A stretch of 56,628 nucleotides of DNA from RGIG3102 sp964525015 (lineage in GTDB: Bacteria > Bacillota > Clostridia > Oscillospirales > Ruminococcaceae): positions 1-56,628 of the forward strand of contig CAZGFY010000010.1 of assembly GCA_964525015.1 (NCBI GenBank). The letters run 5' to 3'. Below the pieces are notes generated by a model, which was not told the origin of the DNA, did no database searches, and worked only from the letters and a program-made list of their open reading frames with translations. The translations under genes and the position numbers were made by a program. Of the stretch, positions 50,449-56,628 are shown in pieces (positions within the stretch are counted from its first letter, which is position 1; the number at the start of each line of letters is the position of its first letter).

Positions 50449-51309
50449 CTAAATTTCACGGCTCAGCCTTGCTTTTTTTAATGTTTCATAATTTTTATCT
50501 AATTTATAATTATGATTATCAGGACAGCCGTAGTATCTTTGCCCAATTCTTATGTTATTAAATATTTCTAAATCTTCATCAGTTAGATTTATTAAATTAA
50601 GATTGTCTGCCTGTCTAATTGGATTAGTTGACTTTGGAATAATTCCAATTTTTCTACTAGCAACCCAAGATAAAACAATTTTATTAACAGATGTTGAGTA
50701 TTTATCGGCAAGTGGTTGTAATTCGCTTACTTCACCTAAAGCGCCACGCATAAAGTTTCCGTAGCTTTGCAGTTTTATATCATGCTTTTTGCAAAAGTTT
50801 TCTAAAGGATATTGTGGCAGTCTTGGGTGCAGTTCCACTTGATTAATAACAGGCTTTATACGGCAATGTTTTAAAATATCATCTAAATGATGAATATTAA
50901 AATTAGACACACCAATGGATTTTACAAGCCCTAAATCGCAAAGTTTTTCTAATTGGCGATATACGTCTAGATTAACTTTGTAATCATCATGTGGCCAGTG
51001 AATTAAATATAAGTCAAAATAATCTAAGCCACAAGCATCTAAAGCACGCTTACATTCAGCTATTGCATCGTGAAAAAATGCAACCTGCACTTTTGAAGTT
51101 ACAAATAGCTTTGAACGGTCGATATGGGGCTGTGAAAAGAAAATTTTTAGCCCAGTTTCATTTCCGTATCCTTTTGCAGTATCAATTAGTGTGTAGCCTA
51201 GATTATAGGCATTATTTAAAGCCTCAACTATTTCTTTTTCTTCGGCTTGAAAAGTTCCAATTCCGATTAGTGGCATTTTATTACCATCATTAAAATGTAT
51301 GTATTCCAT
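50449..51309 (-). CDS. Aldo/keto reductase
   Basis: A 286-residue NAD(P)H-dependent oxidoreductase with the (beta/alpha)8 AKR fold. Catalytic tetrad residues are visible: Asp and Tyr in LIDTAKGYGNE, Lys in FVTSKV, His in LYLIHWPHDD. KSIGVSNFNIHHL and IGIIPKSTNPIRQADN are family signatures, the latter in the cofactor pocket. Substrate unknown. AAAGGAAAAATT precedes the ATG. It lies downstream of the HxlR regulator and nitroreductase on the minus strand and may be controlled with them. Confidence 0.9.
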   Translation of the reverse strand: MEYIHFNDGNKMPLIGIGTFQAEEKEIVEALNNAYNLGYTLIDTAKGYGNETGLKIFFSQPHIDRSKLFVTSKVQVAFFHDAIAECKRALDACGLDYFDLYLIHWPHDDYKVNLDVYRQLEKLCDLGLVKSIGVSNFNIHHLDDILKHCRIKPVINQVELHPRLPQYPLENFCKKHDIKLQSYGNFMRGALGEVSELQPLADKYSTSVNKIVLSWVASRKIGIIPKSTNPIRQADNLNLINLTDEDLEIFNNIRIGQRYYGCPDNHNYKLDKNYETLKKARLSREI

Positions 51310-51354
51310 AATTTTTCCTTTCGAATAGTTATATTTTATTAATTAGATTTTAAG

Positions 51355-51720
51355 TTAGCTTGGATTATATTGCTCGCTCAAGGCTGGCACTGATATACTA
51401 TTGTTTTTAGCGTAAAAAATAGAAAAATCCCTATAATTTTCAAGCAATGATATTAAAGAATTGTATTCCTGTGAAATAGAGTATTCAACGTGTTTTGATT
51501 TAATTTCTAAAGTTTTTTTAATTAAAATTTTAGCTGATACTAATTCATTTAACTGAGTGTATAAAACTTTCTCGCTTATATCAGGCATTATGTTTATCAG
51601 TTTAGAAAATCTATTTTTTCCATCAGAGATATGCCAAAGTATTCTCATTTTCCACTTGCCACCTAATAAATCATTGCCAAGAATTAGCGAGCAAGAATAG
51701 TCGTTTTGTATTTTAGACAT
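51355..51720 (-). CDS. HxlR-family transcriptional regulator
   Basis: A 121-residue winged-helix regulator: SCSLILGNDLLGGKWKMRIL, ISDGKNRFSKLINIMPDISE and KVLYTQLNELVSAKI are the HxlR/DUF24 motifs. Members often respond to aldehydes, quinones or disulfide stress through an N-terminal Cys, and Cys9 here (NDYSCSLIL) is at the expected position. I chose ATG 51720 (GGGGAG upstream). It lies between nitroreductase and aldo/keto reductase genes, which suggests it controls them. Confidence 0.88.
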   Translation of the reverse strand: MSKIQNDYSCSLILGNDLLGGKWKMRILWHISDGKNRFSKLINIMPDISEKVLYTQLNELVSAKILIKKTLEIKSKHVEYSISQEYNSLISLLENYRDFSIFYAKNNSISVPALSEQYNPS

Positions 51721-51769
51721 AAAATCTCCCCAAATTATTAATTGCATTAAAACAAGATTATAAAATCTA

Positions 51770-52288
51770 TTATTCTATAATCACATATTCGCCTTTTTTA
51801 TCTACTTGTCCCTTAGCTTCACTTTGAGAATAGCCAAGAGCAGCAACTCCGTATAATATATGATTATCAGGAACTCCAAGCTTTGCTAGGATAGTTCTAA
51901 TTTTTTCTTCTTTGCAACTACCCATAAATTGATTTATCCAAACAGAACCAATATCCATACTATGTGCAGCAAGCATTATATTTTGCATTGCGCAGGCATT
52001 ATCACAGCGTCCCCATTTACTGTCTTCTTCATTAGATGTGATAATTAAAGCTGTTGCACCATAGAAATTATAGTTATCTCTTTGCCACACTTCACCGATT
52101 GCACTTGCTAATTCTTTTATAATATCTTGATTTAGAATTGCAGTAAATTTCCAAGTTTGTTTTCCAGCGCCGCTTGGAGCGTAAATTGCAGTGCTTAGTA
52201 AAGTTTCAATATCATTTTTTGGTACTTGTTTATCAGAAAAATCTCGAATACTTCTCCTTGTTAATATATTTTTAATTACCTCATTCAT
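51770..52288 (-). CDS. Nitroreductase family protein
   Basis: A 172-residue FMN-dependent oxidoreductase: ILTRRSIRDFSDKQVPKNDI at the FMN phosphate site, APSGAGKQTWKF, ACAMQNIMLAAHSMDIGSVW and LYGVAALGY. Such enzymes reduce nitro groups, quinones or enones with NAD(P)H. I chose ATG 52288 with GGGGGAT upstream. It is the promoter-proximal gene of the minus-strand set and lies just downstream of a candidate HxlR operator. Confidence 0.9.
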   Translation of the reverse strand: MNEVIKNILTRRSIRDFSDKQVPKNDIETLLSTAIYAPSGAGKQTWKFTAILNQDIIKELASAIGEVWQRDNYNFYGATALIITSNEEDSKWGRCDNACAMQNIMLAAHSMDIGSVWINQFMGSCKEEKIRTILAKLGVPDNHILYGVAALGYSQSEAKGQVDKKGEYVIIE

Positions 52289-52332
52289 AATATTATCCCC
52301 CATTTTATATATTCAACTTATAATTAAATAGT

Positions 52333-52376
52333 ATAATTTTTTTAAGAAAAAGTCAATTACATACCTTTTGGTAAGT
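52333..52376 (-). promoter_or_regulatory. Candidate promoter and HxlR operator for the nitroreductase genes
   Basis: On the minus strand TTGACT (52356-52351) and a TATACT hexamer near 52335-52330 are separated by about 15 bases, a short but possible spacer. Immediately upstream, ACATACC-TTTT-GGTAAGT (52359-52376 on the plus strand) is a 7-bp inverted repeat with one mismatch. TTACC/GGTAA half-sites are common for HxlR-type regulators (family knowledge). Confidence 0.5.
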
Positions 52377-52399
52377 GTTAATGAAATCAAAACTTTATA

Positions 52400-52441
52400 A
52401 AAGAAAAAAGATTAATACACAAAAAAGTGTATCAATCTTTT
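52400..52441 (-). terminator. Terminator of the small membrane protein gene
   Basis: On the minus strand AAAAGATTGATACAC pairs with GTGTATTAATCTTTT (one mismatch), followed by T residues. It lies 20 bases beyond the stop of the membrane protein gene. Confidence 0.75.
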
Positions 52442-52461
52442 AAATTCAAAAGTTAGATTAG

Positions 52462-52962
52462 CTATTTTTTGAAAAATCGTTTTCGATATTTTTTAATATA
52501 AATATAGGTGTAAACTGTTATCATTCTATCATAGAGTAAAAAGGTTATATCAAAGATTATAATAAATGATATTATTAATAAAACTCCACTATTATTAAAT
52601 TCTTCTACTAGCATAGGAATAGGGAAAACAAGGATTAATAAAAGGTAGATAATCACTAAAGATGTATTAGCAAATAGTAATTTTATTATAAATTTCAACA
52701 TTTTGTTATATTTAACTTCTATTTTCGCCTTAAAAACTGAAAATATTCCAAAAGATAAAACATACATTAAAACTATCTCTTTATCAGGAACAAATAAAAT
52801 AGCTAAAATGCTCACTGATAAATAAAAAGTGAATGCTGTTTTAGTTTTGTATTCGTATAAAATAGGGATAATAAATAAGCCAGAAATGGCAGGGACAACA
52901 TATGTTGCAAGGGGAATTAAATTTCCTAAAAGCATAAATGTTATCGACAAACCTGTAAACAT
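52462..52962 (-). CDS. Small multi-pass membrane protein of unknown function
   Basis: Not recognised with confidence. The 166-residue product has about five hydrophobic segments (MFTGLSITFMLLGNLIPLA, SGLFIIPILYEY, YLSVSILAILFV, FIIKLLFANTSLVIIYLLLI, VLLIISFIIIFDITFLL) and a basic C-terminus (KKYRKRFFKK). The N-terminal pattern resembles predicted membrane proteins related to ECF transporter S components, which commonly begin with KKIALxGMF. The ATG at 52962 has no good ribosome binding site, but GGGGG lies 8 bases before an in-frame ATT at 52998; starting there would add NYSTKKIALCG before Met, extending the product to 178 residues. Own terminator; divergent from the nucleoside hydrolases. 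Confidence 0.6.
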   Translation of the reverse strand: MFTGLSITFMLLGNLIPLATYVVPAISGLFIIPILYEYKTKTAFTFYLSVSILAILFVPDKEIVLMYVLSFGIFSVFKAKIEVKYNKMLKFIIKLLFANTSLVIIYLLLILVFPIPMLVEEFNNSGVLLIISFIIIFDITFLLYDRMITVYTYIYIKKYRKRFFKK

Positions 52963-53149
52963 TCCACAAAGGGCGATTTTTTTAGTGCTATAATTAATTT
53001 TAAATTCCCCCTTTTATAAATAAATGTTAATATTTATTTTATCAAAAAATAAATAAAAAAGCTAGTATTTTATTCGGATTTATGGTATTATACTTAAGTT
53101 GAAAACTAGGGTTATATCACTTACTCTAAAGAAAAGGAAGAAGAAAATA

Positions 53150-54088
53150 ATGCTTAAAAGACCAATAATTATAGACACCGACCCAGGTGTTGATGATACA
53201 TTTGCTATATTAATGATGGCTGCAAATGATAAATTTTCAATAAAAGCAATGACGGCAACTCACGGAAACGTGGGACTAGAGGGGACAAGCCGAAACGCTT
53301 TAGCACTTAGCGAATATTTAAATATAAATTGCCCGGTTGCAAAAGGGGCAGATAAGCCTTTAATTGTTCCAATAAAAGAGGCTTCTGAATACCACGGGGC
53401 TAATGGAATGGCTGGATTTGAATTCCCAGAAATAAAATCAAAAATCTGCGATAAACTAGCTTGGGATTTAATATATGATATAGCAAAAGAAGAAAATGGA
53501 AAACTTCAATTGCTAGTTCTAGGGCCAATGACGAATATTGCAATCGCAATATTAAAATATCCAGATTTAAAAAACTATATAGACAGAATTTATATGATGG
53601 GTGGTTCTAGAGATTTTGGAAATCACTCTCAGTATGCAGAATTTAATATATGGGGCGATCCGCACGCTTGTGAAATAGTTCTTAAAAGTGGTATAAAAAT
53701 CACAATGGCTGATTTAACTTTTGGTGATGAATATAGCTTTAATGGAGATGAGCTTGAAAAAGCGTATTCTTCTGCCAAAAAATTAAAACCAATGATGGAA
53801 AAATTCTGGGAGCACGAACAGAAATTTATGCCAAAAGATGACTACAAAAAGCATAAAATGAGCGTTTACGATGCAACGGCTGCCGCTTGTATGATTTTAG
53901 ATGGAGATTGCCTAGAAACAAAGGACTACTATGTTGTTTGTGAAACTCAAGGCAGTGAAACAAATGGGCAAACAGTTTTTGATTATCTAAATAGAAGTAA
54001 AAAAGAGCCTAATATTTCGCTTGCAATAAAAATGGATAAAGAAAAATATTACAATTTATTTAAAAATGCAATCAGCTATTTTGAATAA
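53150..54088 (+). CDS. Nucleoside hydrolase paralogue 1 (catalytic His position is Tyr)
   Basis: A 312-residue member of the inosine/uridine-preferring nucleoside hydrolase family. The calcium-binding motif DTDPGVDD is at residues 9-16; ATHGNVGLEGTSRNAL, GPMTNIA, YMMGGS and AEFNIWGDPHA follow. At the position where the family usually has HD near the C-terminus this protein has YD (SVYDATAAA). I chose ATG 53150 because AAGGAAG precedes it; in-frame codons extend to 53099. It is 31 bases before a second paralogue. Expected role: hydrolysis of nucleosides to base plus ribose after uptake. Confidence 0.9.
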   Translation: MLKRPIIIDTDPGVDDTFAILMMAANDKFSIKAMTATHGNVGLEGTSRNALALSEYLNINCPVAKGADKPLIVPIKEASEYHGANGMAGFEFPEIKSKICDKLAWDLIYDIAKEENGKLQLLVLGPMTNIAIAILKYPDLKNYIDRIYMMGGSRDFGNHSQYAEFNIWGDPHACEIVLKSGIKITMADLTFGDEYSFNGDELEKAYSSAKKLKPMMEKFWEHEQKFMPKDDYKKHKMSVYDATAAACMILDGDCLETKDYYVVCETQGSETNGQTVFDYLNRSKKEPNISLAIKMDKEKYYNLFKNAISYFE

Positions 54089-54119
54089 AAATAAATATTG
54101 AAAGGATAGTTATTACCAA

Positions 54120-55082
54120 ATGGAAAAAATAAAGATAATTATGGACGTTGACACAGGTATAGACGATGCGATTGCTATGTGTTTAGCACTTGGGAATGAT
54201 AGATTTGAAGTGCTAGGATTTACCACTGTTTACGGAAATAGAGATATAGACAAAACCACTGAAAACACCCTAGCTATGCTAGAACTTTTAAATAAAACAG
54301 AAATCCCAGTTGCAAAAGGAATTGCAAAGCCATTAGTAAATGAAATCACCCACCCTGAAAAAAGCTTTGTTCACGGTGCAGATGGGCTTGGGGATATTAA
54401 AAATCCACTTCCAAAAGCAAAAATAAAAGAGATAGATATTTCAGCTGTTGAATTTATGGCAAAAACCCTGAGGGAGTCAAGCGAGCCGATAACTCTAGTG
54501 CCAGTTGGCCCGATGACTAATATTGCAGCTTTTTTAGTTGCACATCCAGAGCTAAAAAGCAAAATTAAAGAAGTTGTTTTAATGGGTGGCTCTAGCTTAA
54601 AAGGAAACACTAGCTATGTTGCAGAGGCGAATATTCATAAAGATGCAGAAGCTGCTTATATTTTATTTCATTCAGGAGTTAAAATAAAAATGGCAGGCCT
54701 TGATGCCACGATGAAATCATTTATCGGATTTGATGAAATGGACGAATTTAAAAATGATAACTGGCTATCATCTATATTAGTTGAAATGTGTGGTATTTAC
54801 GAGGAACATTATAGATACAGAATGAATGCAGAAGGCCTTGCAATGCACGACTCACTCCCTTTAGCTTGGCTTTTACAGCCAGATTTAGTATACAGTGAAG
54901 ATTGCTATGTAACAGCAGATATAAATGGCAGATACACATATGGATTCACTGTGGTTGATAGAAAAAATGTTTTAAATGAAAAACCTAATGTAACGGTGGC
55001 ATTTGATATTACTAATAGGGATTTATTTATTAAAATGATAAGAGATGCTATACAAAAATTAGCAAACGAAAGCCAAAAATAG
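54120..55082 (+). CDS. Nucleoside hydrolase paralogue 2
   Basis: A 320-residue nucleoside hydrolase with DVDTGIDD at residues 9-16, VYGNRDIDKTTENTL, VPVGPMTNIAAFL, VVLMGGSSLKGN, VAEANIHKDAEA and the C-terminal catalytic HD (AMHDSLPLAWLL). All expected active-site residues are present. It probably cleaves purine or pyrimidine ribonucleosides; specificity is not readable. It follows paralogue 1 and is close to a BMP-type nucleoside importer, which fits salvage. Confidence 0.92.
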   Translation: MEKIKIIMDVDTGIDDAIAMCLALGNDRFEVLGFTTVYGNRDIDKTTENTLAMLELLNKTEIPVAKGIAKPLVNEITHPEKSFVHGADGLGDIKNPLPKAKIKEIDISAVEFMAKTLRESSEPITLVPVGPMTNIAAFLVAHPELKSKIKEVVLMGGSSLKGNTSYVAEANIHKDAEAAYILFHSGVKIKMAGLDATMKSFIGFDEMDEFKNDNWLSSILVEMCGIYEEHYRYRMNAEGLAMHDSLPLAWLLQPDLVYSEDCYVTADINGRYTYGFTVVDRKNVLNEKPNVTVAFDITNRDLFIKMIRDAIQKLANESQK

Positions 55083-55101
55083 AAACTAAAAGGGGGACAA
55101 A

Positions 55102-56406
55102 ATGGAAATTATTTCTTTGATTGCATCAGCGATTGTTATTGTAATTAATGGTATTATTTATTTTAATTTGTTAAAATTAAAATCTAGTTTAAACACTGAA
55201 AATAATCTTAAAGTAGAGCTTGAAGAAAGCTACGAAAAATCACAAAAACATACATTGAATTTTATAGGCGAGCAGATGAAATTGCAAAGTAATATGCAAA
55301 AAAACACGCAAGAACAGCTCGCGGATATTGAAACAAAAAGGTTTCGTGAATTTTCTGAAAATACCCAGCTTTCCATTCAAACCCTAAGAAGAACGGTTGT
55401 TGATTCTTCAGATAGTATTGATAAGCGATTTGAAGCACTTCAAAAATCAAATGAAAATCAATTAAATCAAATAAGAGAAACGCTAGAGAAAAAAGTTTCG
55501 GATATGCAGCAAAATAATGAAAAAAAATTAGAAGAAATGCGTGCAACTGTTGATGAAAAACTTCAAAAAACTCTGGAAGAAAGAATTGGGCAAAGCTTTA
55601 AATTAGTAAATGAAAGATTGGAACAGGTTTACACTTCTTTAGGAGAAATGAAACAACTTTCATCAGGTGTTGACGATTTGAAAAAAGTACTTTCAAATGT
55701 TAAAACTAGGGGGATACTAGGCGAAGTTCAGCTTGGTGCTATATTAGAGCAAATTTTAAGTAATGAGCAGTATGATGTTAATGCTGTTACTAAAAAAGGT
55801 AGTCAAAATAGAGTTGAATTTGCTGTTAAAATGCCAGGCGAGGGAACAAGTTTTGTTTATCTTCCTATCGATTCAAAGTTTCCACTTGATGCCTATCAGC
55901 AACTTTTAGATGCATACGATACATCTGTTCAAGAAAATGTAGATAAGGCAGCGAAAGTTTTAACTGATAGAATTAAAAGCTTTGCAAAAGATATAAGAGA
56001 TAAGTATATCGATGTTCCAAACACAACTGATTTTGCAATTATGTTTTTGCCAACGGAAGGACTATATGCCGAAGTGGTAAGAAGGGGAATGATAGAAGAA
56101 TTGCAAAAATTAAAAATAAATATTGCAGGTCCTACAACTATGGCTGCACTTTTAAATTCACTTCAAATGGGCTTTAAAACACTAGCTATTCAAAAACGTT
56201 CAAGCGAAGTTTGGGAAATACTTGCAGGCACAAAACAGGAGTTTGAAAAATTTGAAAAAATACTTGCCCAAACTCAGGATAGAATGCAAACAATCTCAAA
56301 AGATTTAGATACTCTTATCGGAACAAGAACAAGGGCAATAAATAGAAAACTAAGAGATGTTAGTTATATTGAAATGGATAAAGAAATACCTGTTATTGAA
56401 GAATAA
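55102..56406 (+). CDS. rmuC: DNA recombination protein RmuC family
   Basis: The 434-residue protein has an N-terminal membrane helix (LIASAIVIVINGIIYFNLL), a long coiled coil at ~30-200 and the RmuC nuclease-like domain at ~200-400 with GILGEVQLGAILEQIL, VEFAVKMPGEG, LPIDSKFPLDAYQQLLDA and PTTMAALLNSLQMGF. In E. coli RmuC limits recombination at inverted repeats; its biochemical activity remains unclear. GGGGGAC precedes the ATG. It is 19 bases after the second nucleoside hydrolase. Confidence 0.94.
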   Translation: MEIISLIASAIVIVINGIIYFNLLKLKSSLNTENNLKVELEESYEKSQKHTLNFIGEQMKLQSNMQKNTQEQLADIETKRFREFSENTQLSIQTLRRTVVDSSDSIDKRFEALQKSNENQLNQIRETLEKKVSDMQQNNEKKLEEMRATVDEKLQKTLEERIGQSFKLVNERLEQVYTSLGEMKQLSSGVDDLKKVLSNVKTRGILGEVQLGAILEQILSNEQYDVNAVTKKGSQNRVEFAVKMPGEGTSFVYLPIDSKFPLDAYQQLLDAYDTSVQENVDKAAKVLTDRIKSFAKDIRDKYIDVPNTTDFAIMFLPTEGLYAEVVRRGMIEELQKLKINIAGPTTMAALLNSLQMGFKTLAIQKRSSEVWEILAGTKQEFEKFEKILAQTQDRMQTISKDLDTLIGTRTRAINRKLRDVSYIEMDKEIPVIEE

Positions 56407-56466
56407 ACTCGAAATTTGTTATTTATTCTTAATATATTACAATATGTAATAAAAAAATAGGATAAG

Positions 56467-56495
56467 TTGACACAAAGTTAAACTTATGATAAAAT
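56467..56495 (+). promoter_or_regulatory. Promoter of tRNA-Leu(GAG)
   Basis: Perfect TTGACA at 56467-56472, 17-base spacer, TAAAAT at 56490-56495. Transcription would begin near 56501, 40 bases before the mature tRNA. Confidence 0.85.
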
Positions 56496-56498
56496 AAT

Positions 56499-56535
56499 CT
56501 TTGCTAATTCATTGGCAAATAAAGAATTAGCAAAG
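56499..56535 (+). repeat. 12-bp inverted repeat in the tRNA 5' leader
   Basis: CTTTGCTAATTC (56499-56510) and GAATTAGCAAAG (56524-56535) are perfectly complementary with a 13-base loop. The stem begins about where transcription should start and ends 6 bases before the mature tRNA. No T run follows, so it is not a terminator. Confidence 0.75.
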
Positions 56536-56541
56536 AAATAT

Positions 56542-56628
56542 GCAGATATGGCGGAATCGGCAGACGCGCTAGCTTGAGGGGCTAGTGGGAGCAATCTCGT
56601 GCAAGTTCAAGTCTTGTTATCTGCACCA
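56542..56628 (+). tRNA. tRNA-Leu (anticodon GAG)
   Basis: Acceptor GCAGATA (56542-56548) pairs with TATCTGC near the 3' end, followed by A and an encoded CCA that ends exactly at the window edge. The anticodon arm CTAGC-TTGAGGG-GCTAG gives anticodon GAG for CUU/CUC. The variable arm (TGGGAGCAATCTCGT) and D-loop GGAATCGGCAGAC are typical for class II tRNA-Leu; the T-arm has GTTCAAG. Other tRNA genes may follow outside the window. Confidence 0.95.

Overview
The window is a contiguous, AT-rich chromosomal segment. Gene content and order point to a low-GC Gram-positive bacterium of the class Clostridia (Bacillota). The evidence is the spc/alpha ribosomal protein order with a KOW-domain gene before infA, a yicC-remA-gmk-priA-def-fmt-yugP-rsmB-rlmN-prpC-prkC-rsgA-thiN run, a GerW/YtfJ homologue, PASTA kinase, and lipoproteins with lipobox signal peptides. 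No transposase, phage gene, CRISPR array or plasmid gene was seen. The species cannot be named from the sequence alone.

Layout. 1-7083: end of the spc operon and the alpha operon (rpmD with an unusual Lys/Ala/Pro-rich extension, rplO, secY, adk, map, KOW protein, infA, rpmJ, rpsM, rpsK, rpsD, rpoA, rplQ), closed by a terminator. 7094-9890: a monocistronic cation/proton antiporter and a lipoprotein with two flavinylation-type motifs, each with a recognisable promoter. 9902-13965 (minus): cheA-cheW-cheR-cheB. Diverging from it, 14103-15864 is a ylqG-like gene and an FlhB C-domain (FlhX) gene. 16019-19876: an amidohydrolase and a convergent membrane GGDEF/EAL protein with a ruined GGDEF site. 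19877-20545: intergenic region holding tRNA-Leu(CAA) and a decayed copy of its 3' end.

20546-26976: a MacAB/YknXYZ-like efflux system followed by an OmpR-type response regulator, a histidine kinase and a small (p)ppGpp synthetase. 27094-27282 (minus): rpmB. 27565-31954: site-2 protease, scpA, scpB, ytfI-like, gerW/ytfJ, rluB and a small GNAT-like gene. 32123-45183: the yicC-to-thiN housekeeping and signalling operon, with a duplicated 30-bp element between yicC and remA. rpoZ, coaBC and rpe are absent from the positions they occupy in Bacillus-like operons. 45489-50346: a BMP-family nucleoside-type ABC importer. 50449-52288 (minus): nitroreductase, HxlR regulator and aldo/keto reductase, with a candidate HxlR operator. 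52462-52962 (minus): a small membrane protein. 53150-55082: two nucleoside hydrolase paralogues. 55102-56406: rmuC. 56542-56628: tRNA-Leu(GAG) behind a strong promoter.

Most of the window is conserved core. The parts that deserve a second look are the histone-H1-like extension on L30, the double flavinylation motif lipoprotein, the degenerate ATP-lid residues in CheA, the receiver-less CheB, the repeat/hairpin unit before remA, the tRNA-Leu 3'-end remnant, the hairpin leader of tRNA-Leu(GAG), and the nucleoside hydrolase that has Tyr where the catalytic His is expected. I found no convincing wholly new multi-gene system.
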